Shown: positions 1 through 8,951 of the stretch, in pieces
Position numbering within the stretch: position 1 is the stretch's first letter
Layout of the letters: every line of letters starts with the position of its first letter
From: Massilia antarctica
GTDB taxonomy: Bacteria; Pseudomonadota; Gammaproteobacteria; Burkholderiales; Burkholderiaceae_D
Direction of reading: 5' to 3'
Length of the DNA stretch: 64,000 bases
Assembly (NCBI RefSeq): GCF_015689335.1
Contig: NZ_CP065053.1
Location: 930,001-994,000, forward strand
Made by a program: the position numbers and the translations under genes
Notes under the pieces: model-generated
What the model was told of the DNA's origin: nothing
Seen by the model: only the letters and a program-made list of their open reading frames with translations
Database searches by the model: none

Positions 1-2
1 GT

Positions 3-590
3 TTCGCCAATCCGGGGCCGGTGCAGGGCATGACGATGTCGGTGGTGGCCGGCATCGGCGTGCTGGTCAACGGTTTTTCGGCCTGGCTGTTCATGGCCGG
101 CAGCAAGGACGACCTGAATATCCGGGGCGCTTACCAGCACATGGCGGCCGACGCCGCGATTTCGCTGGGCGTGGTGCTGTCGGGCGTGGCCATCATGTTC
201 ACCGGCTGGACCTGGCTCGACCCGGCGGTCAGTATCGTGATCGTGCTGCTGATCCTGGCCACTACCTGGGGCTTGCTGCGCGAATCGCTCGACCTGGTGC
301 TGGCGGCGGTGCCGGCCAATGTGGATGCCGATGCGGTGGGCGACTATCTGAAGGCGCGGCCGGGCGTGGCCGGCGTCCACGACTTGCATATCTGGGCCAT
401 GAGCACGACCGAAACGGCCCTGACCGCGCACCTGGTGATGCCGGATGGCTACCCGGGCGATGCGGCGCTGGATGCCATCGTGGCGGCGCTCAAGGCCGAT
501 TATGCGATCCACCACTGCACCTTGCAGGTGGAGCTGGGGACCAGCGATCATAGCTGTACACTGCATGCGGAGCAAGCAAAGCCGGCCTAG
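3..590 (+). CDS. Cation diffusion facilitator (CDF) transporter, 3' part
   Basis: The frame is open from the first bases of the window, so the gene starts upstream and only about 195 C-terminal residues are here. It shows two membrane segments with the CDF metal-site pattern (HMAADAAISLG, where His and Asp bind metal), then a further hydrophobic helix, then a cytoplasmic tail with the typical HDLHIWAMS motif. CDF proteins of the CzcD/ZitB type export Zn2+, Co2+ or similar ions from the cytoplasm in exchange for protons. The His-rich-free tail ends in a short Cys/His stretch (DHSCTLHAE). Metal specificity cannot be read from this part. The family call is firm; the substrate is not. Confidence 0.9.
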   Translation, partial: FANPGPVQGMTMSVVAGIGVLVNGFSAWLFMAGSKDDLNIRGAYQHMAADAAISLGVVLSGVAIMFTGWTWLDPAVSIVIVLLILATTWGLLRESLDLVLAAVPANVDADAVGDYLKARPGVAGVHDLHIWAMSTTETALTAHLVMPDGYPGDAALDAIVAALKADYAIHHCTLQVELGTSDHSCTLHAEQAKPA

Positions 591-597
591 CCAGCGT

Positions 598-1089
598 TCA
601 GAACAGGTGTGCGGCCAGGCTGAATTGCTGGTCGGGCTCGCAGCCGAGAAAGCGCTCGCGCGCGATGGTGTCGCCATAGGCGACGTTGTAGATCACTTCC
701 GAGTATTCCTGGCCGTGCGAGGAAGTGTGGCGCCCGTTGAGCACCAGGCGCGCGCTGTGGCCGGGCGCAAGGCGGATGGCGATGTTGCTCCCGGAACGGC
801 GCGGCTGGCCTTCCGCCGCGTCCCACCTCAGACCGAGCACCAGCAAGCCATCGTCATGCTCGCGCAGTAGCAGGCTGCGCTCCTTGCGCGGAGCGTGCTC
901 GGCCCGCTTTTCCTTTGTCAACACGGCGGCGAAGCCATCGTCTTCACGCATCAGGTAATGCTGGCAGCAATACGCCGAGCCGGTTTGCAGCAGCGCAAAC
1001 GCGCGTGGCAGCAATGCCCGTTCGGTGGCGCGTGGCGCGCCGCGGGTGGCTTTGGTCCAGCGGATTTCGACAATTTGCACGGCAATCAT
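598..1089 (-). CDS. Hypothetical protein, 163 aa
   Basis: I do not recognise this protein. It is soluble, without signal peptide or membrane helix, and has a CC pair near residue 41. The C-terminal half looks beta-rich (GLLVLGLRWD, IAIRLAPGHSARLVLNG, EVIYNVAYGD). It starts 13 bases after the stop of the SMI1/KNR4 gene and is probably the last gene of the leftward run that begins with the FKBP gene or cysK. Several shadow frames are open on the other strand, so the main support is co-orientation, tight spacing and a protein-like sequence. Confidence 0.6.
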   Translation of the reverse strand: MIAVQIVEIRWTKATRGAPRATERALLPRAFALLQTGSAYCCQHYLMREDDGFAAVLTKEKRAEHAPRKERSLLLREHDDGLLVLGLRWDAAEGQPRRSGSNIAIRLAPGHSARLVLNGRHTSSHGQEYSEVIYNVAYGDTIARERFLGCEPDQQFSLAAHLF

Positions 1090-1102
1090 GACGTGACCGG
1101 CT

Positions 1103-1741
1103 TCATTTGCCAGGATACTGCGCTTGCGCTTTCAAGCGCAGGTAGTCGAGGAAGTGCCCCGTGTCCGGTTCCACTGTGGACAGGCTGAATTCGTCGTCCT
1201 CTTCCACGAGCCGGTATTCGCCATTCTCATACAAGCCGAGCAGGCATTCCAGGAACTGTTCCAGGCTGGCGCCCGCCTGCACGCGCATAAATTCGCGTCC
1301 TCCGAACGAGATGACCTGACCCACCTTGCCCGCCGGATCAGGATCGAGGTCGATGCCGAGAAAGGCGCCGCCAGCGTCGTCCGCCAAGGGAATCCACGCC
1401 TTGCTGGCGGAACATTGCCGGATGGTTCCCGGTGGAAGGCAGGTGTAGGAAGCAGCGTCATCCCCAAGTTCCCCAGCCGTTTCGAAGGCCCAATGTTTCA
1501 GGGCGTCGTCGAGTGTCAGGAGTGGCAAACCGAAAAACAGACCGATCACATTGTGGTCGGCGTCATCGGCCTGGCCGTTGTGCCAGCGGTACAGCGCACG
1601 CACGGATGACGGCAATGGCGCGCCGATTGCATCCTCGAAGGCGTCGATATCGGCATCGCTGGCGCCGGGTTTCAGGCTCGCCGCCATGTGGGGGAAGCGC
1701 GTTTCAATGCAGCCTTGCAGCCGGTCGAGCAATTCGTTCAT
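1103..1741 (-). CDS. SMI1/KNR4 family protein
   Basis: 212 aa. The N-terminal half has the SMI1/KNR4 (SUKH) signature: a helix, then DIDAFEDAIGAPLPSSVRALYRWHNG, in which the LP.S.R..Y..HNG core is typical, followed by an acidic DADHNVIGLFFG segment. In bacteria this fold is common in immunity proteins of contact-dependent toxins, but it also occurs in housekeeping or unassigned proteins. No toxin gene is seen beside it. Its start overlaps the end of the upstream membrane-protein gene by four bases, so the two are probably translated together. The family assignment is good; the role is open. Confidence 0.8.
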   Translation of the reverse strand: MNELLDRLQGCIETRFPHMAASLKPGASDADIDAFEDAIGAPLPSSVRALYRWHNGQADDADHNVIGLFFGLPLLTLDDALKHWAFETAGELGDDAASYTCLPPGTIRQCSASKAWIPLADDAGGAFLGIDLDPDPAGKVGQVISFGGREFMRVQAGASLEQFLECLLGLYENGEYRLVEEDDEFSLSTVEPDTGHFLDYLRLKAQAQYPGK

Positions 1742-2358
1742 GGTGTTTTTCCGGGTTTTTGCAGCGTTGAAGGTGGCGGCGCGCCCGCCTCATGCACAAA
1801 GGCGCGGCGGCAAGCCTGGTCCGGCTGCATGTCGACATCGTCCAGGCGCACCATGCGCGGGCCATATTCGAACCAGGGCAGCACAGGTGACTGGCGCTTG
1901 AGCGTGACCTCGTAGACGAGTTGGCTGGATTCCTGATCCTCAACGAGATCGACATGGCAGCGCAGACGCGGCGCGAGCTGTGCGGCATGCTGCCCGGTGA
2001 TTTCGGCAACGGCGCCCATCAGCCCCATCACGCCAACGGTGGCGAACAGCAATCCCGCGATGCCTGGAAGCGCAGCCAGACTGCCAAGCAAGTAACCGAG
2101 GGCCTTGGGACGCAGGCGAAAGGCCGACATGCCGAGTACGGCGAAGGAAAGCCAGGCTACGATCCACAACACCGCGTTGATAGCGACGCTTGCCGTGGAC
2201 AGGCCGATGGCCAGCGCGCCTGCAACCATGGAGACAGCGCAAGCGAGCATCGTCAACATGAGGCGCTGCACCAGCGGCGTCTGCCGCGACACGTACCACG
2301 CCGCCACCGGGCTGGCAAAGGGCGTTGCAAGAAAGGAGCAGAAAAACAGCCAGAACAC
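1738..2358 (-). CDS. Hypothetical inner-membrane protein, 206 aa
   Basis: Four hydrophobic stretches fill residues 1 to about 125 (for example LMLTMLACAVSMVAGALAIGL and LLGSLAALPGIAGLLFATVGVMGLMGAV), followed by a soluble C-terminal domain of about 80 residues. I do not recognise the family. It lies 17 bases after the 149-aa gene and overlaps the SMI1/KNR4 gene by four bases, so it belongs to the same transcription unit. A membrane protein coupled to a SUKH-fold protein could be functionally paired with it, but that is only an inference from position. Confidence 0.6.
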   Translation of the reverse strand: MFWLFFCSFLATPFASPVAAWYVSRQTPLVQRLMLTMLACAVSMVAGALAIGLSTASVAINAVLWIVAWLSFAVLGMSAFRLRPKALGYLLGSLAALPGIAGLLFATVGVMGLMGAVAEITGQHAAQLAPRLRCHVDLVEDQESSQLVYEVTLKRQSPVLPWFEYGPRMVRLDDVDMQPDQACRRAFVHEAGAPPPSTLQKPGKTP

Positions 2359-2375
2359 GAAGCGCCCGCCAGGTA

Positions 2376-2825
2376 TCAGCGAGTGCTGTCAATGGCGGCG
2401 GGATGATCGGTACCGTCACGCTGATTTGCAAAGGTTTCGTAGCGCTCGCCGAACTCCAGTTCGAGCGCCAAACGCAACAGGCCGGGGTAGGCGAACCAGA
2501 ATTGGCGCCGCAGAAAATCCGCGAAGACCGCTGTTCCCATTTCCTCGCGGTACATATTCTGATGCCATTGATCCATGGGACGACGATCAATTGCCAGTAT
2601 GCGTTTCCGGTGCCGTCCAAGCAGCGCGCCGAGTCGGCCGACACTGTCCACACTGAAGTGCTGCAGCTCCCCGATCTCCTCGGCGTATCCCGTCTCGGGT
2701 TCTTGGTAATCATTTTTCTTGGGAAAATGCGCGCGCAGTGCCTTGAGCAGCAATGCACGCGTCAGCGGCTGGGCCGCGACGCGCTGCCTGGCGCTCAGGC
2801 GCCGCGCGCCGCTGCCGCCATCCAC
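2376..2825 (-). CDS. Hypothetical protein, 149 aa
   Basis: The start is taken as a GTG one base after the cysK TGA (TGA-C-GTG), which suggests translational coupling; a longer version would begin inside the end of cysK. The protein is soluble, basic at its N-terminus and rich in Arg and Leu, with a central helix-rich part (RLGALLGRHRKRILAIDRR). I do not recognise a family. Position within the run cysK, this gene, membrane protein, SMI1 supports it as real. The start codon is the least certain point. Confidence 0.55.
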   Translation of the reverse strand: MDGGSGARRLSARQRVAAQPLTRALLLKALRAHFPKKNDYQEPETGYAEEIGELQHFSVDSVGRLGALLGRHRKRILAIDRRPMDQWHQNMYREEMGTAVFADFLRRQFWFAYPGLLRLALELEFGERYETFANQRDGTDHPAAIDSTR

Positions 2826-2826
2826 G

Positions 2827-3759
2827 TCAGCCCGCCAGATTGGCGAACAGCGGCGTGGACAGATAGCGTTCACCGAACGAGGGGATGATCGTCACGATCA
2901 TCTTGCCTGCGTTCTCGGGACGGCGCGCCACGGCGATCGCGGCCCACAGCGCGGCACCCGAGGAAATGCCGACCAGCAGCCCTTCTTCGCGCGCGGCGGC
3001 ACGCGCGGTTTCAAACGCGGCCTCGTTGCTCACGCAGATGACTTCGTCGTACGCCGCGCGGTTGAGCACTTGCGGCACGAAACCGGCGCCGATGCCCTGG
3101 ATCGGGTGCGGCCCCTTGGTGCCTTTGGACAGGATGGGCGACGCTTCCGGTTCCACGGCAATGGCCTGGAAACCCGGTTTGCGCGCCTTGAGCACTTCGC
3201 CCACGCCGGTGATGGTGCCGCCGGTGCCCACGCCGGCCACGAGGATATCGACCTTGCCGTCGGTGTCGCGCCAGATTTCCTCGGCCGTGGTGCGGCGGTG
3301 CACATCCGGATTGGCGGGATTGTTGAATTGCTGCGGCATGAAGTAGTTGGGATTGGCCGCGACCAATTCCTCGGCCACCTTGATGGCGCCCAGCATGCCT
3401 TCCGGCCCCGGCGTGAGCACCAGCTCGGCGCCGTAGGCGCGCAGCAGCATGCGCCGCTCGTTGCTCATGGTTTCGGGCATGACCAGCTTGCAGCGGTAGC
3501 CGCGCGCCGCGCACACCATGGCCAGCGCGATGCCGGTGTTGCCGCTGGTCGGCTCGACGATGACGGTGTCGGGACCGATCTTGCCGGCCGCCTCGGCCGC
3601 TTCGACCATGGCCAGGCCGATCCGGTCCTTGACGCTGTGGGCCGGGTTGTAGAACTCCAGCTTGGCGAGGATGTCCGCGCCGGCGCCATGCGCCAGCTTG
3701 CGGATCCGGACCAGCGGGGTGTTACCGATTAACTCAGTGACGTCGTTTGCGATTCTCAT
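2827..3759 (-). CDS. cysK: Cysteine synthase A (O-acetylserine sulfhydrylase)
   Basis: 310 aa, PLP enzyme making L-cysteine and acetate from O-acetylserine and sulfide in the cytoplasm. Lys44 in [11 protein letters not shown] is the expected PLP-binding residue, [10 protein letters not shown] is the substrate loop and [14 protein letters not shown] binds the PLP phosphate. The late SSGAALWAA segment is also typical. The chosen ATG at 3759 follows a GGGAGAG ribosome site; the same frame remains open far upstream, but only as antisense of the FKBP gene. The [25 protein letters not shown] region with the shorter active-site loop favours CysK over CysM, though the two are close. The gene sits 29 bases after the FKBP gene. 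Confidence 0.92.
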   Translation of the reverse strand: MRIANDVTELIGNTPLVRIRKLAHGAGADILAKLEFYNPAHSVKDRIGLAMVEAAEAAGKIGPDTVIVEPTSGNTGIALAMVCAARGYRCKLVMPETMSNERRMLLRAYGAELVLTPGPEGMLGAIKVAEELVAANPNYFMPQQFNNPANPDVHRRTTAEEIWRDTDGKVDILVAGVGTGGTITGVGEVLKARKPGFQAIAVEPEASPILSKGTKGPHPIQGIGAGFVPQVLNRAAYDEVICVSNEAAFETARAAAREEGLLVGISSGAALWAAIAVARRPENAGKMIVTIIPSFGERYLSTPLFANLAG

Positions 3760-3788
3760 GCTCACTCTCCCGCTGTGATGGATTGGAC

Positions 3789-4352
3789 TTATTTGACGTT
3801 GACGAGTTCCACGTCGAAGATCAGATCGGCGTCCGGCGGAATGCCGCCGCCGGGCGCGCCGCGCTTGCCGTAAGCCAGGTAGCTCGGGATGACCAGGGTG
3901 CGCTTGCCGCCCACTTTCATGCCCATCACGCCCTGGTCCCAGCCCTTGATCACGCGGCCGGTGCCGAGCACGAATTCGAGCGGCGCGCCGCGCGAGAGCG
4001 AGGAGTCGAACTGGCGGCCGCGCTGGCGCGTGGCCATCGGCTTGTACAGCCAGCCGGTGTAGTGCACGAACACCTTGCTGCCGGCGGTCGCCTCGGCGCC
4101 AGTGCCAACCTTGGTGTCGGTGGCAACGAGCGGATCGAGCACCGGCTCGGCCAGCACCACGGTGCCTGGCGGCGTGGCGGGCTGCGCGGCCGCGGCCGGC
4201 TGGGCCGGTGCGGGCGGCACGTCGGGCGCGGGCGGGGTGGCGGGCACGGTCGGTGCCGGCGGGGTCTCGGGAGCGGGCGGCGTCTGGCCGGCGGCCTGGG
4301 CCAGGGATGCCGCCGCGGCGCACATCAGGAATACGGATAGGGGACGGCGCAT
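3789..4352 (-). CDS. FKBP-type peptidyl-prolyl cis-trans isomerase, exported
   Basis: 187 aa. Residues 1-20 form a signal peptide ([15 protein letters not shown]), followed by a Pro/Ala-rich linker to about residue 62, then a single FKBP domain: [68 protein letters not shown]. Those are the complete FKBP hallmarks including the aromatic pocket residues. It should act as a proline isomerase or chaperone in the periplasm. No long Mip-type dimerisation helix is present; the extended Pro-rich spacer takes its place. It is the first gene of the leftward run into cysK. Confidence 0.9.
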   Translation of the reverse strand: MRRPLSVFLMCAAAASLAQAAGQTPPAPETPPAPTVPATPPAPDVPPAPAQPAAAAQPATPPGTVVLAEPVLDPLVATDTKVGTGAEATAGSKVFVHYTGWLYKPMATRQRGRQFDSSLSRGAPLEFVLGTGRVIKGWDQGVMGMKVGGKRTLVIPSYLAYGKRGAPGGGIPPDADLIFDVELVNVK

Positions 4353-4402
4353 GATGAAATCTCTTTCAGTAAGAAATGGTCAAACTGGTTACTTCTGCAA
4401 CG

Positions 4403-5269
4403 CTATGATAGCAAGCCCTCGGGCGCCTGCACAGAAGGTGCGTGCATCGCGCCGTCGGCAAGGCGGCGCAGCAGGTGGCCGGCCGCGACCATGCCGAAGG
4501 TGGCGGTGACGACCATGCTCGATCCGAAGCCGGCGCAATTGAGGCCGGTGATGCCTTCGCTGTCAGCCTGGCCATCGATGGCGCAGCTTTCCTCGCCAGC
4601 CGGCATGCTCACCGGTTCCATCGAGAATACGGCATCGACGTTGAATTTGGTTTTCAGGCTGCGCGGAAAGCCGTACTCGTTGCGCAAGCGCTTGCGCACC
4701 ATTTTGAGCAGCGGCTCCTGTTCGGTCTTGGACAGGTCGCGCAATGCGATGCGGGTCGGGTCGGTCTTGCCGCCGGCGCTGCCGATGATCACCATCGGCA
4801 ACTGATGGTCGCGGCAATAAGCGATCAGCGCGGCCTTGGCCTTGACGCTGTCGATGGCGTCGACCACGTAATCGTAGCGGTGAGCGCCGATCATCCGGTC
4901 GAGGTTGCCGGGATCGATGAAGTCTTCGATCAGGTTGACCTTGCAGAAGGGATTGATCTGGGCGATGCGCTCGGCCAGCGCGCCAATCTTGGCCTGGCCG
5001 ATGGTGCCGGAGAGGGCCTGGATCTGGCGGTTGATGTTCGATTCGGCCACGTTGTCGAGGTCGATCAGGGTCAGCTGGCCGATGGCGCTGCGGGCCAATG
5101 CCTCGACGATCCAGGAACCGACGCCGCCGACGCCGATCACGCACACGTGGGCGGCGCGGAAACGCGCCAGCGCGGCCGGGCCGTACAGGCGGCCGATGCC
5201 GCCGAAACGGCGCTCGAAGTCGACTTCGCTCGATTCAGGAGAAAGTGGTGGGGTAGCGATGGTATTCAT
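4403..5269 (-). CDS. tcdA: tRNA threonylcarbamoyladenosine dehydratase (CsdL/TcdA)
   Basis: 288 aa of the ThiF/MoeB/E1 superfamily. The N-terminus has RRFGGIGRLYG, the usual start of TcdA, then the nucleotide site VCVIGVGGVGSWIVEAL (about 42-58), the acidic switch LIDLDNV and the arginine-asparagine element NINRQIQAL. TcdA uses ATP to cyclise t6A37 of tRNA to ct6A. Length agrees with the family. The gene stands alone between the FKBP gene and the divergent pdxH fusion. Confidence 0.9.
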   Translation of the reverse strand: MNTIATPPLSPESSEVDFERRFGGIGRLYGPAALARFRAAHVCVIGVGGVGSWIVEALARSAIGQLTLIDLDNVAESNINRQIQALSGTIGQAKIGALAERIAQINPFCKVNLIEDFIDPGNLDRMIGAHRYDYVVDAIDSVKAKAALIAYCRDHQLPMVIIGSAGGKTDPTRIALRDLSKTEQEPLLKMVRKRLRNEYGFPRSLKTKFNVDAVFSMEPVSMPAGEESCAIDGQADSEGITGLNCAGFGSSMVVTATFGMVAAGHLLRRLADGAMHAPSVQAPEGLLS

Positions 5270-5346
5270 CCCGCCATTTTAACGGACGCGGCCGGACAGA
5301 CTGCTCTAAAATGACAGCTATGTTCCCAATGGCGTTGACGTCACCC

Positions 5347-5437
5347 CCGTCGTTCCCGCGCAGGCGGGAACCCAAGTTGGTCGAGCCGCCAGTGGTAGCG
5401 GAACGGACTTGGGTTCCCGCCTGCGCGGGAACGACGG
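5347..5437. repeat. REP-like palindromic repeat, 31-base perfect arms
   Basis: Bases 5347-5377 are an exact inverted copy of 5407-5437, separated by 29 bases. The core is CGTTCCCGC..GCGGGAACCCAAGT. Each arm itself contains a small stem (TTCCCGC and GCGGGAA). The same core with slightly different loop bases recurs at 17779-17867, so this is a dispersed family rather than a simple terminator. It lies in the divergent gap between tcdA and the pdxH fusion. Confidence 0.9.
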
Positions 5438-5519
5438 TTTTGAGTGCAACGATTAGCTCGCAAGGGCTGGTGTCAACGCCAATACGGTATTTGCCACCAG
5501 CCACAAGCGAGAATCCCCC

Positions 5520-6725
5520 ATGAGCTACGCCCTGCCCGACAGCGCCCCCGGTTTCGACCAGCCGATCGCGGTGCTGAAACACTGCCACGACCGCATCCGC
5601 AAACAGCTGGCGACCCTGGAAAAACTGCTGCCGCACCTGGCCAGCCACGGCGCCGACGACGAGGCGCGCCAGGCCGCGCGCGCGGTGATGAAGTATTTCG
5701 ACCAGGCCGCGCCCCTGCATCACGAGGATGAAGAACAGAACCTGGTGCCGATGCTGCTCGCCAGCGCCAGCGGGGCCGACGCCGAGCTGCTGGCCCAGCT
5801 GGTGCCCGCCATTCTCGACGAACACCGCCAGATGGATGGCATGTGGCAAGAGCTGCACGAGCAGCTGAGCGCGATCGCCGACGGCAGCGCCGCCGTGCTG
5901 CGCGCGCACGACGTGCAGCGCTTCGCCGAGACTTACCGCGCCCACATGGAACGCGAGGAAAGCCATATCGCGCCGATGGCCAAGCGCCTCTTCAGCGCCG
6001 CGCAGATGGCCAGCCTGGGCCAGGCGATGCAGCAGCGCCGCGGCATCGTCCCGGCCGCCGCCGTGGCGGCACCCGCCGGCGCCACCGGCGATACCGTGGC
6101 CAGCCTGCGCAAGGATTACGGCCAGGCCAGCCTGAACGAGGGCGACGTGGCGGACGATCCGTTCGTGCAATTTACGACCTGGTTCGAGGAAGCGCTCAAG
6201 GCCCAGGTCAACGAGCCGAACGCGATGAGCGTGGCAACGGTGGACGAACAGGGCCGGCCCACCTCGCGCATCGTGCTGATCAAGCAGTTCGATGCGCGCG
6301 GCTTTACCTGGTACACCAACTACGACAGCCAGAAGGGGCGCCAGCTGGCCGCCAACCCGCATGCGGCATTACTGTTCTTCTGGACGGAACTTGAACGTCA
6401 GATCCGGATCGAAGGAAGGGTGGAGCGCACGTCTGCGGAAGAAAGCGACAAGTATTTCCACAGCCGTCCGCTGAAAAGCCGGCTGGCCGCGATCGCATCG
6501 GCGCAAAGCGAGCCGATCGCCAATCGCGACGCGCTGGAACAGCATTACGAGGAAGTAGCCAAGCAATACGGCGAGCAGCCGCCACGTCCCGGCAACTGGG
6601 GCGGCTTCCGCCTGGCACCCGAACGGATCGAGTTCTGGCAGGGACGCCGCTCGCGCTTTCACGACCGCATCGTGTACACCTTGCAAAGCGATGGCAGCTG
6701 GGCACGCGGGCGGTTGCAACCCTGA
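5520..6725 (+). CDS. pdxH: Hemerythrin HHE domain fused to pyridoxamine 5'-phosphate oxidase
   Basis: 401 aa in one uninterrupted frame. Residues about 13-165 form a hemerythrin-like HHE domain with the expected metal ligands spread over four helices (H21/H23, HHEDEE at 67-72, EH at 101-102, H142 with EREE). A short Ala/Pro linker (178-190) leads to a complete PdxH at 192-401: [32 protein letters not shown], and the C-terminal [16 protein letters not shown] and final RLQP. PdxH oxidises pyridoxamine or pyridoxine phosphate to PLP with FMN and O2. The HHE part could bind iron, oxygen or nitric oxide; that role is an inference. A usual PdxH is about 210 aa, so the extension is the odd feature. 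Confidence 0.88.
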   Translation: MSYALPDSAPGFDQPIAVLKHCHDRIRKQLATLEKLLPHLASHGADDEARQAARAVMKYFDQAAPLHHEDEEQNLVPMLLASASGADAELLAQLVPAILDEHRQMDGMWQELHEQLSAIADGSAAVLRAHDVQRFAETYRAHMEREESHIAPMAKRLFSAAQMASLGQAMQQRRGIVPAAAVAAPAGATGDTVASLRKDYGQASLNEGDVADDPFVQFTTWFEEALKAQVNEPNAMSVATVDEQGRPTSRIVLIKQFDARGFTWYTNYDSQKGRQLAANPHAALLFFWTELERQIRIEGRVERTSAEESDKYFHSRPLKSRLAAIASAQSEPIANRDALEQHYEEVAKQYGEQPPRPGNWGGFRLAPERIEFWQGRRSRFHDRIVYTLQSDGSWARGRLQP

Positions 6726-6772
6726 CAGGACGTGTGCGCGCACCGTCCTGCCGCTACCGGCCGGAGGTGTGC

Positions 6773-8020
6773 GTGTTCAACCAGATCAGACTGAGGGCCT
6801 GGAGCGAAGGCTTGCGCAGCCAGCCCTCGCTTCCCCTGCGGGTGGAGCTGTGGAACGGGCAGCGCCTCGATTTCTCACAAGATGCGCCGCGCGTGACGGT
6901 GCATGTACCGCACCCGCGCTCGCTGCGCTACCTGCTCTCCCCTTCGCTGTACAACCTTGGCCGCGCGTATGTGGAAGGGGCGATCGATGTCAGCGGACGC
7001 GCCAGCGACATGATCGCGGTCGTCAATGCGCTGGCCGGCAATGCCCTGGCCAAGGACATGCGCGCGTCCTTGCCCGCGCTCGGCCTGGGGCGCCTGCTCG
7101 GCGCGCTGATCCGTCCCCACACGCGCAAGCGCGACGCCGCGGCGATCCGCTATCACTACGATGTATCGAACGCGTTCTACGCCTCCTGGCTCGATCCGGG
7201 CATGGTGTATTCCTGCGCCTACTTTGAAAACGGCAACGAAACCTTGGCCGAGGCGCAGGTCAAGAAGATCGACCACATCCTCACTAAAATCGGCGTGCGC
7301 CCGGGCCACCGCCTGCTCGACATCGGCTGCGGCTGGGGGGCGCTGGCGATCCGCGCGGCCCAGCGCTATGGGGCGCGCTGCGTCGGCATCACCCTGTCCG
7401 ACAACCAGGCCAGGCTGGCGCGCGAACGGGTCGAACGCGCCGGCCTGGGCGGGCTGGTCGAGATCCGGCTGCAGGATTACCGCGACGTGGGCGGGCAGTT
7501 CGACCGCATCACCAGCGTCGGCATGTTTGAGCATGTGGGCGTGCGCCAGCTGCCCGCGTATTTCCGCCGCATGGCCACCCTGCTCGCGCCCGATGGCCTG
7601 GCGATGAACCACGGGATCACCACGACCGATGTGGACAGCCACGGCGCGCCCCACGGAGGCGGCGAATTCATCAGCCGGTATGTATTTCCACATGGAGAGC
7701 TGGCGCATCTGGGCACGGTGATCAGGACGATGCAGGAAGGCGGCCTGGAAGTGCGCGACGTGGAAAACCTGCGGCGCCACTATGCGCGCACCTGTGCCAT
7801 GTGGACGGAAAATTTCGAGGCGAATGCGGAGCGGATCAAGCAGCTGACCGATGCGCGGCGCTTCCGCATCTGGCAGGTGTATCTGGCGGGCTGCGCGCAC
7901 GCGTTCACCTACGACTGGATCAGTTTGTATCAGGTGGTGTGCGGCAAGGCAGGGCGAGATCCGGCGGCGATACCGTGGTCGCGCCGCTATATGTACGCTC
8001 AGGGCTACGCCCAGGAGTAA
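6773..8020 (+). CDS. cfa: Cyclopropane-fatty-acyl-phospholipid synthase family methyltransferase
   Basis: 415 aa from a GTG at 6773 that follows GGAGG with a five-base gap; an upstream GTG at 6734 is less well placed. The N-terminal 110 residues are the family's lipid-binding domain. Then comes YHYDVSNAFYASWLDPGMVYSCAYF with the conserved Cys, the SAM site LLDIGCGWGALAI, GITLSDNQ, and GMFEHVG. The C-terminus has the YDWISLYQVVCGKAG-like helix of the family. CFA synthases add a SAM-derived methylene to double bonds of membrane lipid acyl chains. It lies 47 bases after pdxH; no transcription link is evident. Confidence 0.88.
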   Translation: MFNQIRLRAWSEGLRSQPSLPLRVELWNGQRLDFSQDAPRVTVHVPHPRSLRYLLSPSLYNLGRAYVEGAIDVSGRASDMIAVVNALAGNALAKDMRASLPALGLGRLLGALIRPHTRKRDAAAIRYHYDVSNAFYASWLDPGMVYSCAYFENGNETLAEAQVKKIDHILTKIGVRPGHRLLDIGCGWGALAIRAAQRYGARCVGITLSDNQARLARERVERAGLGGLVEIRLQDYRDVGGQFDRITSVGMFEHVGVRQLPAYFRRMATLLAPDGLAMNHGITTTDVDSHGAPHGGGEFISRYVFPHGELAHLGTVIRTMQEGGLEVRDVENLRRHYARTCAMWTENFEANAERIKQLTDARRFRIWQVYLAGCAHAFTYDWISLYQVVCGKAGRDPAAIPWSRRYMYAQGYAQE

Positions 8021-8129
8021 TGCCCGGGCATAGGCGGCGGCAGGCAAGCGAAGCACGTTCCATCGCCCGCCCGGCATGCGGGCGACCACGATGGGCTCGG
8101 CTCAGCCCCACCGTGCCGGTCGGTCCGGC

Positions 8130-8483
8130 TTATTTCGGCTTGAGTTTCGCGTTTTTGGCGGCCTCGTCGTCGCCCGGGCGCACCGGCACCCTGGAGTCGG
8201 AAGAGAAAGGCCGGTTTTCATGCGATTCCTGCTCGTCGCCGGGCAGCACCCTTGTCTGCTCGCCCTGTGCATGCGCCGCCGCGTGCGCAAGTTCATGGAC
8301 CACCAGGCACGCCAGCCCCGGTACCGCAGTGAGCGGCATGTAGGCATTGTTCGCGCCGAGCGGGACGACGTTATAGACCGGAATGACCGTGACATCCTTG
8401 CCCAGTACCGACTTGACGTGGGCCGACTGCTCGCTGGTCAGGGCCAGCCATCCGGCCGGGAAGAATAACTCTGATGTATTCAC
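8130..8483 (-). CDS. 117-aa protein with HExxH motif, companion of the Gly-x-Gln gene
   Basis: The GTG at 8483 has GGGAG just upstream; a longer frame exists but lacks a ribosome site and runs into the preceding gene. The first 35 residues (LALTSEQ..HVKSVLGK..TVIPV) resemble the first 35 residues of the Gly-x-Gln protein at 10645-11463 (LALNEDQIRQIHALSGQ..SIRIIP). The middle holds VVHELAHAAAH at 61-71, an HExxH pattern seen in zinc peptidases, although the protein is far too short for a normal peptidase. The tail is acidic and polar. It starts 25 bases after the disrupted oxygenase-like gene. No family recognised. Confidence 0.6.
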   Translation of the reverse strand: MNTSELFFPAGWLALTSEQSAHVKSVLGKDVTVIPVYNVVPLGANNAYMPLTAVPGLACLVVHELAHAAAHAQGEQTRVLPGDEQESHENRPFSSDSRVPVRPGDDEAAKNAKLKPK

Positions 8484-8951
8484 TATGATGCTCCCTTTAT
8501 CGATGGTGTTAATAGGTGGTGTTGAAGAAAAAGGTCTGGAACAGGCGGCCGTTTTCCTTGGTGTCGCCAAAATGGCCCCGGCTGCAGTGAAAGCGCTGGC
8601 CGCGAAAGAGAATCAGGCGGTTGAAACGGTTGCCGATCTGGTCGGTGACCAGCCAGCGGTCCCAGGCTCCGGCGTCGGCGTCGCATTGGCGGCGCTGGGC
8701 GTCATCGGCCGGATACGTTTCGTTGCCGGTCTGGTGATGCCGGAAGAAGGCGGTGCCGGCTGACGGGGGAGCGTTCGGCGTCAGGTACAGCACGCCGGAC
8801 CAGGTGGTCGTGTGATCGGCATGCACCCAGGTGCGGTCGGTGGCGACGCTGAACTGGAATGCGCCGTTATAGGCATCGCGCGGCCAGTAGGTAATCGGCA
8901 GCCCCACCACCGCTTGAATGGCCGCCGCCAGTTCGTCGTGCAGGAATGCCT

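Noticed and set aside
3760..4323. 188-codon upstream extension of cysK
   Set aside because: It is antisense of the FKBP gene; cysK homology and ribosome site start at 3759.
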